A DNA stretch of 64,000 nt from Pelagisphaera sp964404745. GTDB lineage: Bacteria; Verrucomicrobiota; Verrucomicrobiia; Opitutales; Opitutaceae. The stretch is taken from contig CAYOLG010000013.1 of the NCBI GenBank assembly GCA_964404745.1, forward strand, positions 1-64,000, in the 5' to 3' direction. Of the stretch, positions 25,958 to 34,854 are shown piece by piece (positions within the stretch are counted from its first letter, which is position 1; each line of letters starts with the position of its first letter). Position numbers and translations under genes: made by a program. Under the pieces are notes generated by a model. That model saw nothing but the letters and a program-made list of their open reading frames with translations. It was not told the origin of the DNA and did not search any database.

Positions 25958-26320
25958 TTAATGCCCCTTAGCCAAGCGCTTTTCCTTAACTTGCATAGCC
26001 TTCTTGCCAACCAGGTTGCGGAGGTAGTACATGCGAGCCCGCATCGTTTTCGACTCCTTTTCTACTTCAATCTTGGAAACGTTGGGACTGTGGATCGGAA
26101 AGACCTTTTCGACGCCTTCTCCGTAGGAAATTCGACGAACGGTGAACGTCTCCTGTATTCCCGATCCCTTGCGGGCGATAACGATGCCCGCGAAAATTTG
26201 CACCCGTTGCTTGTCGCCTTCCCGCACGAGAGCATGCACCTTGACGCCGTCACCCACTTTGAAATTGGGCACTTCCGTCTTCAGTTGATCCTTGGTAAGT
26301 TCACTAACAATCTGATTCAT
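25958..26320 (-). CDS. rplS: Ribosomal protein bL19
   Basis: This 120-residue large-subunit protein at the 30S-50S interface shows the family blocks FKVGDGVKVHALVREGDKQR and VQIFAGIVIARKGSGIQETF, then TVRRISYGEGVEKVFPIHSP and RARMYYLRN. It begins 4 bases after the trmD stop and ends before a strong terminator. Confidence 0.97.
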   Translation of the reverse strand: MNQIVSELTKDQLKTEVPNFKVGDGVKVHALVREGDKQRVQIFAGIVIARKGSGIQETFTVRRISYGEGVEKVFPIHSPNVSKIEVEKESKTMRARMYYLRNLVGKKAMQVKEKRLAKGH

Positions 26321-26324
26321 GGTC

Positions 26325-26999
26325 TCAGTCCTCTAATAAATCTGGTCTTCGCTCGCGCGTTCTCTCTTCTCGCTTCCGCTGTCGCCAGCTATCGATTTCC
26401 GCATGATTTCCAGACAAAAGCTCTTCCGGAATCGGCATATCTCGAAACATCGCGGGACGCGTGTATTGAGGAAAGTCGAGCAAACTGCCCTCGAAGCTTT
26501 CGCTAGTCAATGATTTTTCTTCACCTAAAAATCCTGGCAGAAATCGGCATAGACAGTCGATAACGACAGCTGCTGCTAGCGTTCCGTTCGTGAGTACATA
26601 ATCGCCAATACTGATCTCCTGATCAAAGAGCTTTTCCCGAGCTCGTTCGTCTATGCCTTCGTAATGCCCGCTCAAAAATACCAGGTGATCTCGATCCGCC
26701 AGCGACTGAGCCAAGCGAGGCGAGAGCGGTTCTCCGTCTGGGGTTAGATACACGCGATGGCACGTCCTCCCAGCCGCTAGGCTTTCCATCGCATCGAAGA
26801 TCGGCTCCGGCATCAGCACCATCCCTGCTCCCCCTCCGAAAGGTCGATCGTCGACTTGCTTGTGCTTTCCCTGGGCCCAATCCCGTAAATTGTGGACGCC
26901 GATATCGACTATCCCGCTAGCGCGGGCCCGCCCCATCATGCTCTCGGAAAGGAATCCGCCCAGCATTTGCGGGAACAAGGTAACGACGTCTATCTTCAT
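26325..26999 (-). CDS. trmD: tRNA (guanine-N1)-methyltransferase TrmD
   Basis: TrmD methylates G37 of tRNAs reading CNN and some GGG codons, preventing frameshifts. The 224-residue SPOUT protein has IDVVTLFPQML, FGGGAGMVLMPEPI, the trefoil-knot SAM site (VFLSGHYEGIDERA, then IGDYVLTNGTLAA) and LDFPQYTRP. Its C-terminus is shorter than the usual 240-250 residues. It precedes rplS by 4 bases. The rimM gene that normally comes before trmD is absent. Confidence 0.97.
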   Translation of the reverse strand: MKIDVVTLFPQMLGGFLSESMMGRARASGIVDIGVHNLRDWAQGKHKQVDDRPFGGGAGMVLMPEPIFDAMESLAAGRTCHRVYLTPDGEPLSPRLAQSLADRDHLVFLSGHYEGIDERAREKLFDQEISIGDYVLTNGTLAAAVVIDCLCRFLPGFLGEEKSLTSESFEGSLLDFPQYTRPAMFRDMPIPEELLSGNHAEIDSWRQRKREERTRERRPDLLED

Positions 27000-27127
27000 A
27001 AAATTATAGCGGGTTCTTTAAGGGGTGGACATCCTCGAGGCAAGCCCTTGGCTTTGACGGAAGCTGCTGAGAACTATGCCTACGACAAGAGCGTCCCTGG
27101 CAGTGCGCTGACTAGAGCGACGACCAA

Positions 27128-27152
27128 TAAAAAACCCGACGAAATCGCCGGG
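27128..27152 (-). terminator. Probable terminator of rpsP
   Basis: On the minus strand the hairpin CCCGGCG-ATTT-CGTCGGG (one mismatch) is followed by TTTTTTATT. It lies about 30 bases after the rpsP stop and would separate rpsP from trmD-rplS. Confidence 0.7.
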
Positions 27153-27182
27153 CCATGTGAATCAATCATTCGCGACGAAGCT

Positions 27183-27464
27183 CTATGCTTTAGCCGCCTC
27201 TTCGGTTGCCGGCACACCATCTTTACGAGCTCGCTTGATCAAACCGTGAACCGTCTCAGTTGGTTTCGCCCCAACGGATTTCCAATAATCGGCCCGCTCC
27301 ACATCAAGCGTCAATTCGATCTGCTTGCCTCGAGCGCGAGGGATGTAAGTACCCAGTTTTTCGACAAAACGGCCATCGCGTCGCCCGCGAGCTTCAGCTA
27401 CGACGATCCGGTAAATGGGATTGTGGACGGCGCCACCCCGCTGTAATTTAATCTTTAAGGCCAT
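27183..27464 (-). CDS. rpsP: Ribosomal protein bS16
   Basis: This 93-residue small-subunit protein starts MALKIKLQRGGAVHNPIYRI, followed by VVAEARGRRDGRFVEKLGTY and DYWKSVGAKPTETVHGLIKR. ATG at 27464 is the family start; the open frame upstream to 27512 is not used. It is divergent from ychF. In most bacteria rpsP, rimM, trmD and rplS form one operon; here a hairpin with a T-tract and 183 bases separate rpsP from trmD. Confidence 0.97.
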   Translation of the reverse strand: MALKIKLQRGGAVHNPIYRIVVAEARGRRDGRFVEKLGTYIPRARGKQIELTLDVERADYWKSVGAKPTETVHGLIKRARKDGVPATEEAAKA

Positions 27465-27559
27465 GTCTGTAAGTCCTGGAAATCGTGGAAAAAAACGAGG
27501 ACGATTTAGCAAAATTGGGTCTTGTCAAGCAACATCCGATTCAATGTTCTTCGTCGCCT

Positions 27560-28663
27560 ATGTTGAAGGCTGGTATCGTTGGTCTACCGAATGTTGGAAA
27601 GTCGACCCTTTTCAATGCTCTCACCAGAACACGCAAGGCGGAATCCGCTAACTACCCCTTTTGCACGATCGATCCCAACGTGGGCGTCGTCACTGTGCCC
27701 GACGAACGTCTGGAAATTCTGAGAGAAATAGCCAACACCAACGTCGTCATTCCCGCCGCTATAGAATTCGTCGACATCGCTGGGCTCGTCGCTGGCGCCA
27801 GCAAGGGGGAGGGCCTCGGAAACAAGTTCCTAGCCAATATCCGCGAGGTCGATGCCATCGTCCAAGTCGTACGCTGTTTCATCAATGACGACATCATCCA
27901 CAACATGGGATCCGTCGATCCGATTCGGGATATCGAAATCATCAATACGGAGCTCATCTTGGCGGATCTCGAATCCGTGGAGCGTCAAAAAGAGAAGGCC
28001 GTCAAGAAAGCCCGGGGGAATGACAAAGAGGCTCAGGCCATATGCGAGCTAATCGACCGACTCATTCCGCATTTCAACGATGGCAAATCCGCCAATACGA
28101 TGGACGTATCGGCCGAGGAGGCTGCGGTGATGAAAAACCTTCACCTCCTCTCTTCCAAACCCATCATCTACGCGGCGAACGTATCCGATGACGACCTTGC
28201 CGACGCCAATGCCAATGAATTGGTTGCCAAGGTGCGAACCTACGCCAAAGAGAGCCACGACGCGGACTGCGTGATCATTTCCGCTGAAATCGAGTCCGAG
28301 CTAGTCGACCTTAGTCCCTCTGAAGCCAAAGACTTCCTCCATGATTTGGGTGTCGAGGACTCCGGTGTATCTTTGCTCATCAAAGCCACCTACGCTTTAC
28401 TGGGGCTGGAAACCTACTTCACCGCCGGAGAAAAGGAGGTACGGGCCTGGACTTTCGAACAAGGCATGCTGGCCCCGCAAGCCGCAGGAGTCATTCATAC
28501 GGATTTCGAGAAGGGCTTCATCAAAGCGGAGGTGGTCTCTTACGAGGATCTGTCGACCCTTGGAAGCATTTCAGCCGCCCGAGAAGCCGGCAAATACCGT
28601 TTGGAAGGCAAAGAGTACGCCTTCAAAGATGGCGATGTCGCCCTCTTCCGATTCAACAACTGA
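27560..28663 (+). CDS. ychF: Redox-regulated ATPase YchF (Obg-family)
   Basis: This 367-residue TRAFAC-class protein has the P-loop GLPNVGKST near residue 8, FVDIAGLVAGASKGEGLGN (switch II/G3) and a G4 region reading YAANVSDDDL, which fits the known preference of YchF for ATP over GTP. A coiled-coil insertion and a C-terminal TGS domain (EVRAWTFEQGMLAPQAAG) follow. It binds ribosomes and is linked to oxidative stress. ATG at 27560 gives the standard start. Confidence 0.97.
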   Translation: MLKAGIVGLPNVGKSTLFNALTRTRKAESANYPFCTIDPNVGVVTVPDERLEILREIANTNVVIPAAIEFVDIAGLVAGASKGEGLGNKFLANIREVDAIVQVVRCFINDDIIHNMGSVDPIRDIEIINTELILADLESVERQKEKAVKKARGNDKEAQAICELIDRLIPHFNDGKSANTMDVSAEEAAVMKNLHLLSSKPIIYAANVSDDDLADANANELVAKVRTYAKESHDADCVIISAEIESELVDLSPSEAKDFLHDLGVEDSGVSLLIKATYALLGLETYFTAGEKEVRAWTFEQGMLAPQAAGVIHTDFEKGFIKAEVVSYEDLSTLGSISAAREAGKYRLEGKEYAFKDGDVALFRFNN

Positions 28664-29201
28664 GAGTGGATGCTAGTGGGCTCTAGATTGGCTCGAGGGT
28701 AGGCGCGATATTCGAGCGCCCTCAAAAGGTAGCATAGGCTTCCAGCCTGTGATCTAATCTCTGCAAACAGGCGGAATGGCTGCTATACTCTTTAGAGATG
28801 GGCCCTCGGAGATCGCCCGCTTGCTACCACTCTTGGCAAAAAAATGAGCGTATTCGCGCTCGGCGTAGGGCCTCGATCCGCCACTCTTCGCTCCCTGGGG
28901 GACAATACCCAAAGTCCACCACTTCTTCACAAACGCCATTCTCCTCACGATTTTGGAGAACTAAGTCGAATTTACCCGGTCTCCTTATTTCGCGGCTCAC
29001 ACACGACCACAACTAGCCGATTCCAAACCAATTTGGTATCGCCTCCATAGGTAATTGGGCCCGTTATCAAACCCAGGCCTTAGTTGAAGATAATATTTAT
29101 CGATAAGTATCCAAGCGCGGTTGCCCCAGACAACCCGATCGCCCAAATAAGGGACAGTATAACTTGAAATCCTCCTGAAAATCCGGATCCTAGATTAGCG
29201 T
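28664..29201. other. Gap of 538 bases with repeats and possible gene remnants
   Basis: The first 90 bases hold two GTAG-headed palindromes (28699-28721 and 28728-28751). From about 28824 to 29250 the minus strand shows short protein-like frames in different phases: one with a hydrophobic segment (FQVILSLIWAIGLSGATALG) ending at about 29082, and one with the run KFDLVLQNREENGVCEEVVD. None is long enough to call a gene. They may be chance, or the decayed remains of a minus-strand gene. Confidence 0.35.
28699..28751. repeat. Two GTAG-headed palindromes
   Basis: GTAGGCGCGATATTCGAGCG plus CCCT folds as GGCGC/GCGCC. GGTAGCATAGGCTTCCAGCC plus TGTG (28728-28751) is the reverse complement of 17729-17752. 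Confidence 0.65.
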
Positions 29202-30053
29202 ATGCTTTACGATCGCACCTACATGCAATCAGACCAAAATCCTCGCGCACGAAACATGGTATTGGGGATCATCATTTTCAACGTGGTCATGTACGCGGTT
29301 CAGTTGACTGCTGGTGAGGGCTATTTTCGCTTATTCGCCCTGACAGCGAATGAATATGGCGGACCGAAGCTCTGGAGCTTTTTGACCTACTCTTTCCTGC
29401 ACAGCCCAGAAAATATTGGCCATATCGTAGGCAACATGATCGGGGTCTTTTTCCTAGGCAGAGCGCTCCTGCCCGATTTGGGCGAAAAGCGTTTCGTGCA
29501 GCTGTATTTGAGTTCCGTCGTCGTTGGAGGCTTTTTTTGGTACATCGTCAGCTTCGCTTCGGGATCCCTAGCCGTCGTTGGCGCCTCCGGAGCCGTGTTC
29601 GGACTGATTACCTGCTTCGGACTCATGTACGCCGAACAAGACATCTACTTGATGATGGTGCTGAGGATGAAGGCTAAAATCCTCATGTATATTTCTCTCG
29701 GCATCGCCGCCTTTGGGCTCATTTTCCTAGAACTCCTCAATGGAACCGGGGTGGCCCACTCCGCTCACTTGGGCGGCATGCTGGGCGGCTACTTGTTCTA
29801 CAAGTTAATTTACCTGCGCAATCCCAAGAGCGGTCGAAACGATACCTTTAAAATTCCCAACTGGCTTAAACAAAATCCAAGTAAACCGAGAGCGACAGCC
29901 TACCCATACAAAGTGAATATCGCCCCGCCAAAGGACATGAAGAAAGAGGTAGACCGCATTTTGGACAAAATAAATAGTCAAGGCTTCGGCTCGCTCACCG
30001 CCGAAGAGAAGAAGATCCTCGACGAGGCCGGCGATCTCCTGAAAAAAAGGTAA
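29202..30053 (+). CDS. Rhomboid-family intramembrane serine protease with C-terminal helical tail
   Basis: This 283-residue protein has six hydrophobic helices and the full rhomboid dyad: Ser129 in VVGASGAVFG and His189 in HSAHLGGMLGG, with the HIVGNM segment of helix 2. Rhomboids cut membrane proteins within the bilayer. After the membrane core, residues about 205-283 form a soluble tail ending EVDRILDKINSQGFGSLTAE plus EKKILDEAGDLLKKR, a short conserved helical module seen at the end of many rhomboids in this phylum and in Bacteroidetes. It contrasts with the inactive rhomboid-like protein at 4150. Confidence 0.9.
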   Translation: MLYDRTYMQSDQNPRARNMVLGIIIFNVVMYAVQLTAGEGYFRLFALTANEYGGPKLWSFLTYSFLHSPENIGHIVGNMIGVFFLGRALLPDLGEKRFVQLYLSSVVVGGFFWYIVSFASGSLAVVGASGAVFGLITCFGLMYAEQDIYLMMVLRMKAKILMYISLGIAAFGLIFLELLNGTGVAHSAHLGGMLGGYLFYKLIYLRNPKSGRNDTFKIPNWLKQNPSKPRATAYPYKVNIAPPKDMKKEVDRILDKINSQGFGSLTAEEKKILDEAGDLLKKR

Positions 30054-30163
30054 CTCCTAGGAACCCATCCCTCGTTGATTTTGTTGACGGAACAACTAGA
30101 CGACAAACCACTTAACTTTGATAGCGATTCTAGAACCGCAAGCGAAACTCAAACCAACGCGTA

Positions 30164-32494
30164 ATGATTAGATCCATCGTTTTTCTTATTTCACTCCTCG
30201 CGAGCGTTCACGTTCCCGTCACCTTCGGACTGACCGAGAAGGAACCCCTGGTCGACCTGGCCGATCTTCCGGAGCTGGCCCCCACCGATCTGATGTCCCA
30301 AGAAACCATGCGGGTGATCGAAATGCTCGAAACGCTGCACTTCAACAATGCGGAAATCTCGGACGAAACCTTTGTCGAACTAATCCGGGAGTTCATGGGA
30401 AAACTCGATTACAATCGGCTTTATTTCCTCGAATCAGATGAGAAAAACTTCATCGCTACTTACGGATCCCGATTGAGTATGCAGATGCGGCACAAAGGCA
30501 ATCTCGATGCCGCCTTCACGATTTACGAGCGGTATCGCGTTATTGCCATCCAGCGTATCCAGTGGATATTAGAAAAGCTCGAGGAAGAATGGACGTTCGA
30601 CGGCGATGAGCGACACATGTACGATCGCAGCGAAAGCCCGTGGCCGGCAGATATTGAAGAAGCCAATTACCTCTGGGTGAAGCGCCTGAAGCAAGAGATG
30701 CTGCAAGAGTTGCTCAACGAAAAGACTATCGAAGAAGCGAGGGAGCGCATAACCAAACGATACGAGCGGCAGCTTCGTAGCATCAAGGAGTTTGGTTCCA
30801 GCGACGTGCAAGAGGTGTTTCTCACTAGCCTTACACACATTTTCGATCCGCACTCGACCTTCTTTGCATCAGATACATTCGAAGACTTCAGTATTCACAT
30901 GCGCCTGTCCCTCGTTGGAATCGGAGCCCTGCTCAGCGAAGAAGATGGGTATTGCGTCATCAAAGAATTGATACCTGGCGGACCAGCCAAGAATACGACC
31001 GACCTGCAACCAAACGATCGCATCGTCGCTGTCGCCCAAGGCAATGACGAACCTGTAGACATCGTCGACATGGGGCTGCGCAAGGTGGTCGACAAGATTC
31101 GGGGCGAGAAAGGCAGCGTCGTAAAGCTGACGATCATACCCGCCGATGCGGTCGACGAGTCAGAACGGCGAATCGTCAGCATTGTTCGCGATACAGTGCG
31201 AATCAACTCTAGCCGTACCGAAGGCGAAATTCACCAAGTGCCCTTGGAGAACGGTACAACAATGCCGATCGGCGTGATCGACATACCCAGTTTTTACGGC
31301 TCCGAAGAGATTGACGATCAAGGACGGCGCATCGTTACGAGCGTTACCGCGGATGTCGAAGAGCTCGTCATCAAAATGAAAGACGCTGGCGTCCAAGCCA
31401 TTGTTCTCGATCTCCGCAGAAACGGCGGCGGCCTACTCAACGAGGCCGTTGATATGACCGGTCTCTTTATTGCCCGCGGGCCCGTAGTACAAGTGAAGGA
31501 TTCCTACGATAAAGTACTGGCTCGCTCGGATCGCAACCCCAAGGTGGTCTACAATGGTCCACTAGCCGTGCTCACCTCTCGTCACAGCGCCTCCGCATCG
31601 GAGATTCTCGCCGGGGCTCTGCAGAACTACGGGCGGGCTTTAATTATCGGCAACGACAGCACTCATGGCAAGGGAACCGTACAGCAAATTCTGCCTCTCG
31701 AAGACTATGTCCTGCGGGCTTACAACTCCGAGAACAAAGCCGGAGCCGCTAAGCTGACGATCCAGAAGTACTATCTGCCAAATGGATTTTCGGTGCAGCG
31801 CAAAGGGGTCGTATCCGATATTTCTCTACCGTCAGTTGCCGATATCACTGCCGTTGGCGAGGCCGATCTAGACAATGCCCTGCCCTGGGATTACATCAAA
31901 CCGGCACGGTTTTTTGTGGAGATGACTCTGAAAAAGACTTTCATCGACACCCTTAAAACGCAAAGCGAAAATCGCCGCATAAAGCTCGAGGAATTCGATT
32001 TCCTCAGAGAGCGAATCGATTGGTATCGGGAGCGCGAGGAGCAAAAAACGATTTCCCTGAATCTGGAGGAGCGGAAGCGCATGATGGATCAAGACAAGGA
32101 GTTCATCGACGCTATGGAGGATCGCCAGCGAAATCTGGCAGCCCTGAACTTCGAAACTTCGGAAATAAAACTCGATGCAATTCTAGCGGAAGAGGCGGAA
32201 AACGAGGATGAAGAAGAAACGTCGCCTGACCTATCCAAAAGGGAGTCGGCTCCCACCGACAGCGATAGCAATCTAGCTTCGAATGATCCGGCCGTAGATC
32301 AAAAAACGCCGTCAGAAGCTTCAGACGAAACCGAAGAAGAGGAAGAACCTCTTCCTGAATTCGATATTCAACTACGGGAGGCGTTACGCATCATGGTTGA
32401 CGCTGTGGAAGCTTCACCGAATACCAACGACTGGAAACAACCAGCCTTGCCTTTGGCCTCTTCTAAATCGCGTTTCAATAAGCTGCTTAACTAG
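30164..32494 (+). CDS. prc: Carboxy-terminal processing protease (Prc/Tsp, S41A)
   Basis: This 776-residue periplasmic protease has a signal peptide (about residues 1-22). A Tsp-type helical N-terminal domain (to about 230) is followed by a PDZ domain (about 240-335, LVGIGALLSEEDGYCVIKEL). The S41 catalytic domain has Ser479 in HSASASEILAG and Lys503 in HGKGTVQQ, the 24-residue spacing of Ser/Lys proteases. A Tsp C-terminal domain completes it. An acidic, low-complexity stretch (about 685-735) lies near the end and is an unusual addition. Such proteases trim lipoproteins and peptidoglycan hydrolases. Confidence 0.95.
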   Translation: MIRSIVFLISLLASVHVPVTFGLTEKEPLVDLADLPELAPTDLMSQETMRVIEMLETLHFNNAEISDETFVELIREFMGKLDYNRLYFLESDEKNFIATYGSRLSMQMRHKGNLDAAFTIYERYRVIAIQRIQWILEKLEEEWTFDGDERHMYDRSESPWPADIEEANYLWVKRLKQEMLQELLNEKTIEEARERITKRYERQLRSIKEFGSSDVQEVFLTSLTHIFDPHSTFFASDTFEDFSIHMRLSLVGIGALLSEEDGYCVIKELIPGGPAKNTTDLQPNDRIVAVAQGNDEPVDIVDMGLRKVVDKIRGEKGSVVKLTIIPADAVDESERRIVSIVRDTVRINSSRTEGEIHQVPLENGTTMPIGVIDIPSFYGSEEIDDQGRRIVTSVTADVEELVIKMKDAGVQAIVLDLRRNGGGLLNEAVDMTGLFIARGPVVQVKDSYDKVLARSDRNPKVVYNGPLAVLTSRHSASASEILAGALQNYGRALIIGNDSTHGKGTVQQILPLEDYVLRAYNSENKAGAAKLTIQKYYLPNGFSVQRKGVVSDISLPSVADITAVGEADLDNALPWDYIKPARFFVEMTLKKTFIDTLKTQSENRRIKLEEFDFLRERIDWYREREEQKTISLNLEERKRMMDQDKEFIDAMEDRQRNLAALNFETSEIKLDAILAEEAENEDEEETSPDLSKRESAPTDSDSNLASNDPAVDQKTPSEASDETEEEEEPLPEFDIQLREALRIMVDAVEASPNTNDWKQPALPLASSKSRFNKLLN

Positions 32495-32782
32495 AGCCTC
32501 GACTGGAAAGCGAAGATCCCAGAGCAAAGCCCGAAGCATTTAAGGTAGCAGGAGTTCACGGAGCTGACGCATTTCATACGACACCGCAATTGCGGGAGGT
32601 CGCGGGCGATACGCCGCCTGGCCCTGCTCCCGCTCGAGTCTGCACCATTCTATCAAACCTTTTGGCATGTTGTATTAGAACGCTGATGCCGGTTAAGTTG
32701 ACGCTATTCCGCAGCCGCGGGGTCAGCCATCGCAGCCTAAAAGTAGCCGCTACTGCCTCGAGACAAACAGGTCCACCCGCCC

Positions 32783-33643
32783 CTATTTCACCGCGTGGAT
32801 AAAGCGGGGACGATCCGCCCAATCCGCAATTCCTTCGAAGGATTGATAACCAGCCTGGGAGCAAGCCTCTAGCAACTGGGAATGTTGGCATATACCCGTT
32901 TCAAGCCAGAGTGATCCAGCAGGCTCTAGATAATCGATAGATTCTCTTATGATGACCAATGCGTCCTCCATTCCCTCATTTTCAGCGACGAGCGCTGATC
33001 TGGGTTCGAAGTCACGGACTTCCGGCTCTGCGGATTCCAGTTCGGATTCCGTCAAGTAAGGAGGATTGGATACAATCAATCTGAATGGGCCTTTCCCTTC
33101 AAGGGCCTCGAACCATAGGGAACGAATCAGCTCTATTCGATTTTGTAGGCCATTGCCCAAAGCGTTTTCCTTCGCCAAATCCAAGGCCTCCTGACTAGCA
33201 TCCGTCGCCACAACTTTCGAGCATGGGAAGCGCATGGCCAGGGTAAGAGCAATAGCTCCCGTTCCCGTTCCCAAGTCTAGGATGCTGAATGATTCGTCGA
33301 TCTCGGGACCAAGGTCCACGACATAGTCAATTAGCTGCTCGGTTTCCGGTCGCGGTATGAGAGCCCGCCGATCGCATTTTATCATCAGATCGTGAAATTG
33401 GGCTTCTCCTATTATATACTGTAGCGGTTCCCGCCTTCCCCGGCGGGAGACTAGATCGCGCATTAAATCCAATTCCGCGGGCTGCAACGGTCGATCAAAC
33501 TGCATATAAAGTTCCATACGCCCAAGGTTGAGGGCATGAGCAGCTAGCCATTCCGCATTTAGTCTGGGGCTTTCGACCGACTTTCGCTCTAGAAAATCCG
33601 CGCTTTTCTGGACGACATCTAAAACTGTTAGTCGATCGCCCAT
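32783..33643 (-). CDS. prmC: Release factor glutamine methyltransferase PrmC
   Basis: PrmC methylates the GGQ glutamine of release factors. The 286-residue protein has an N-terminal helical domain (to about residue 90). The SAM-binding domain follows with ILDLGTGTGAIALTLA and the substrate motif VSNPPYLTESELE. It starts 5 bases after the prfA stop, so enzyme and substrate are cotranscribed, a common arrangement. Confidence 0.96.
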   Translation of the reverse strand: MGDRLTVLDVVQKSADFLERKSVESPRLNAEWLAAHALNLGRMELYMQFDRPLQPAELDLMRDLVSRRGRREPLQYIIGEAQFHDLMIKCDRRALIPRPETEQLIDYVVDLGPEIDESFSILDLGTGTGAIALTLAMRFPCSKVVATDASQEALDLAKENALGNGLQNRIELIRSLWFEALEGKGPFRLIVSNPPYLTESELESAEPEVRDFEPRSALVAENEGMEDALVIIRESIDYLEPAGSLWLETGICQHSQLLEACSQAGYQSFEGIADWADRPRFIHAVK

Positions 33644-33648
33644 TCCTT

Positions 33649-34746
33649 TCAGGATTCGGCTTGGACAGTCATCAAGGCTTCGATCTTCAGCTTTTGATCC
33701 TCCGCCTGAAGCACTTCTATCACCTCATCCAGCTCTCCTTCCATCACCTGAGGCAGGCTGTGAATGGTTAATCCAATTCGGTGATCCGTAAGCCTGCTTT
33801 GCGGAAAATTGTAGGTGCGGATCCGCTCGCTCCGATCTCCCGTCCCTACCTGCTTTTTCCGATTTTCCGCATACTTGGCTCGCTCTTCCTCCTTCTTGGC
33901 CTGAAGCAAACGGGAACGCAGCACGGTCATAGCTTTTGCCTTGTTCTTGATCTGCGAGCGCTCATCGGCGCAATTAACAATAATCCCCGTAGGCTTGTGA
34001 AGGATCTGAACAGCCGAATCAGTCGTATTCACCCCTTGCCCGCCAGGCCCGCTTGCCCGGGTTACAGTGATTTCCAAATCTTGCGGATCGATTTGGACGT
34101 CCACCTCTTCCGCCTCAGGAAGGACTGCGACAGTCACAGTCGAGGTATGAATGCGACCTTGCGACTCCGTTGCAGGCACACGCTGCACCCGATGTACGCC
34201 GCTCTCGAATTTCATCTGCTTGTAGACTTCGTCACCTCGAATCAGAAAGGCTACTTCCTTGAAACCATTGATTCCGCTTTCGCTCGAGCCTAGCTGTTCC
34301 AGAGACCACCCCCGACGTTCGGCGAGTCTGCCATACATCCGAAACAGCTCCCCCGCAAACAAGGACGCTTCGTCTCCACCCGCCCCCGCGCGAATTTCCA
34401 CAATAGTGTTTCGGGAGTCTGAATCCTCCGGCGGAATCATGGAAACCAGAATCTTTTGCTCCAGTCTTTCGATCTCCGCCTCCAATTCTGGGAGCTCCTC
34501 TTGGGCCAATTCTTTTAGCTCATCGTCCCCTTCAGCATCCTGCAAAAGCTCTTTGTGCTCCGCCAATGCTGCCTTCGCGCTACTCAGGCCATCGTAATCC
34601 TCGATTAATTGGCGTAACTTCAATTGCTCGCGAGACAGGGATGCCGAACGGCGGGCATCGTTGAAAAAGTCGGGCTGATTCATCAGCTCGTCGATTTCTT
34701 CAATCCGTTTCTTGAATTGGGAAATGTCCGGAAGCGCTATTGCCAT
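33649..34746 (-). CDS. prfA: Peptide chain release factor 1
   Basis: RF1 ends translation at UAA and UAG. The 365-residue protein has the coiled N-terminal domain, the RVPATESQGRIHTSTVTVAV block containing the PxT stop-codon reader, and the GGQ motif in ASGPGGQGVNTTDSAV. ATG at 34746 matches the family start, although the frame is open for a further 312 bases. An intact RF1 and many TAG-terminated genes nearby argue against recoding of TAG in this genome. Confidence 0.97.
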   Translation of the reverse strand: MAIALPDISQFKKRIEEIDELMNQPDFFNDARRSASLSREQLKLRQLIEDYDGLSSAKAALAEHKELLQDAEGDDELKELAQEELPELEAEIERLEQKILVSMIPPEDSDSRNTIVEIRAGAGGDEASLFAGELFRMYGRLAERRGWSLEQLGSSESGINGFKEVAFLIRGDEVYKQMKFESGVHRVQRVPATESQGRIHTSTVTVAVLPEAEEVDVQIDPQDLEITVTRASGPGGQGVNTTDSAVQILHKPTGIIVNCADERSQIKNKAKAMTVLRSRLLQAKKEEERAKYAENRKKQVGTGDRSERIRTYNFPQSRLTDHRIGLTIHSLPQVMEGELDEVIEVLQAEDQKLKIEALMTVQAES

Positions 34747-34854
34747 AAGAATGCAAGGAGCAATGTCGCCTCGTTTCAGAAACTGCAAATCGAATTTCTT
34801 TGCGGGGCGCAGATTGCCATTGCAGTACCCGTTGCTTCCCCTTTCCTGTCGACT

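Noticed and set aside
34624..34854. 77-codon N-terminal extension of the HAD phosphatase
   Set aside because: It is antisense to the prfA start and lies before the first HAD motif. The ATG at 34855 places the motif at the usual position.
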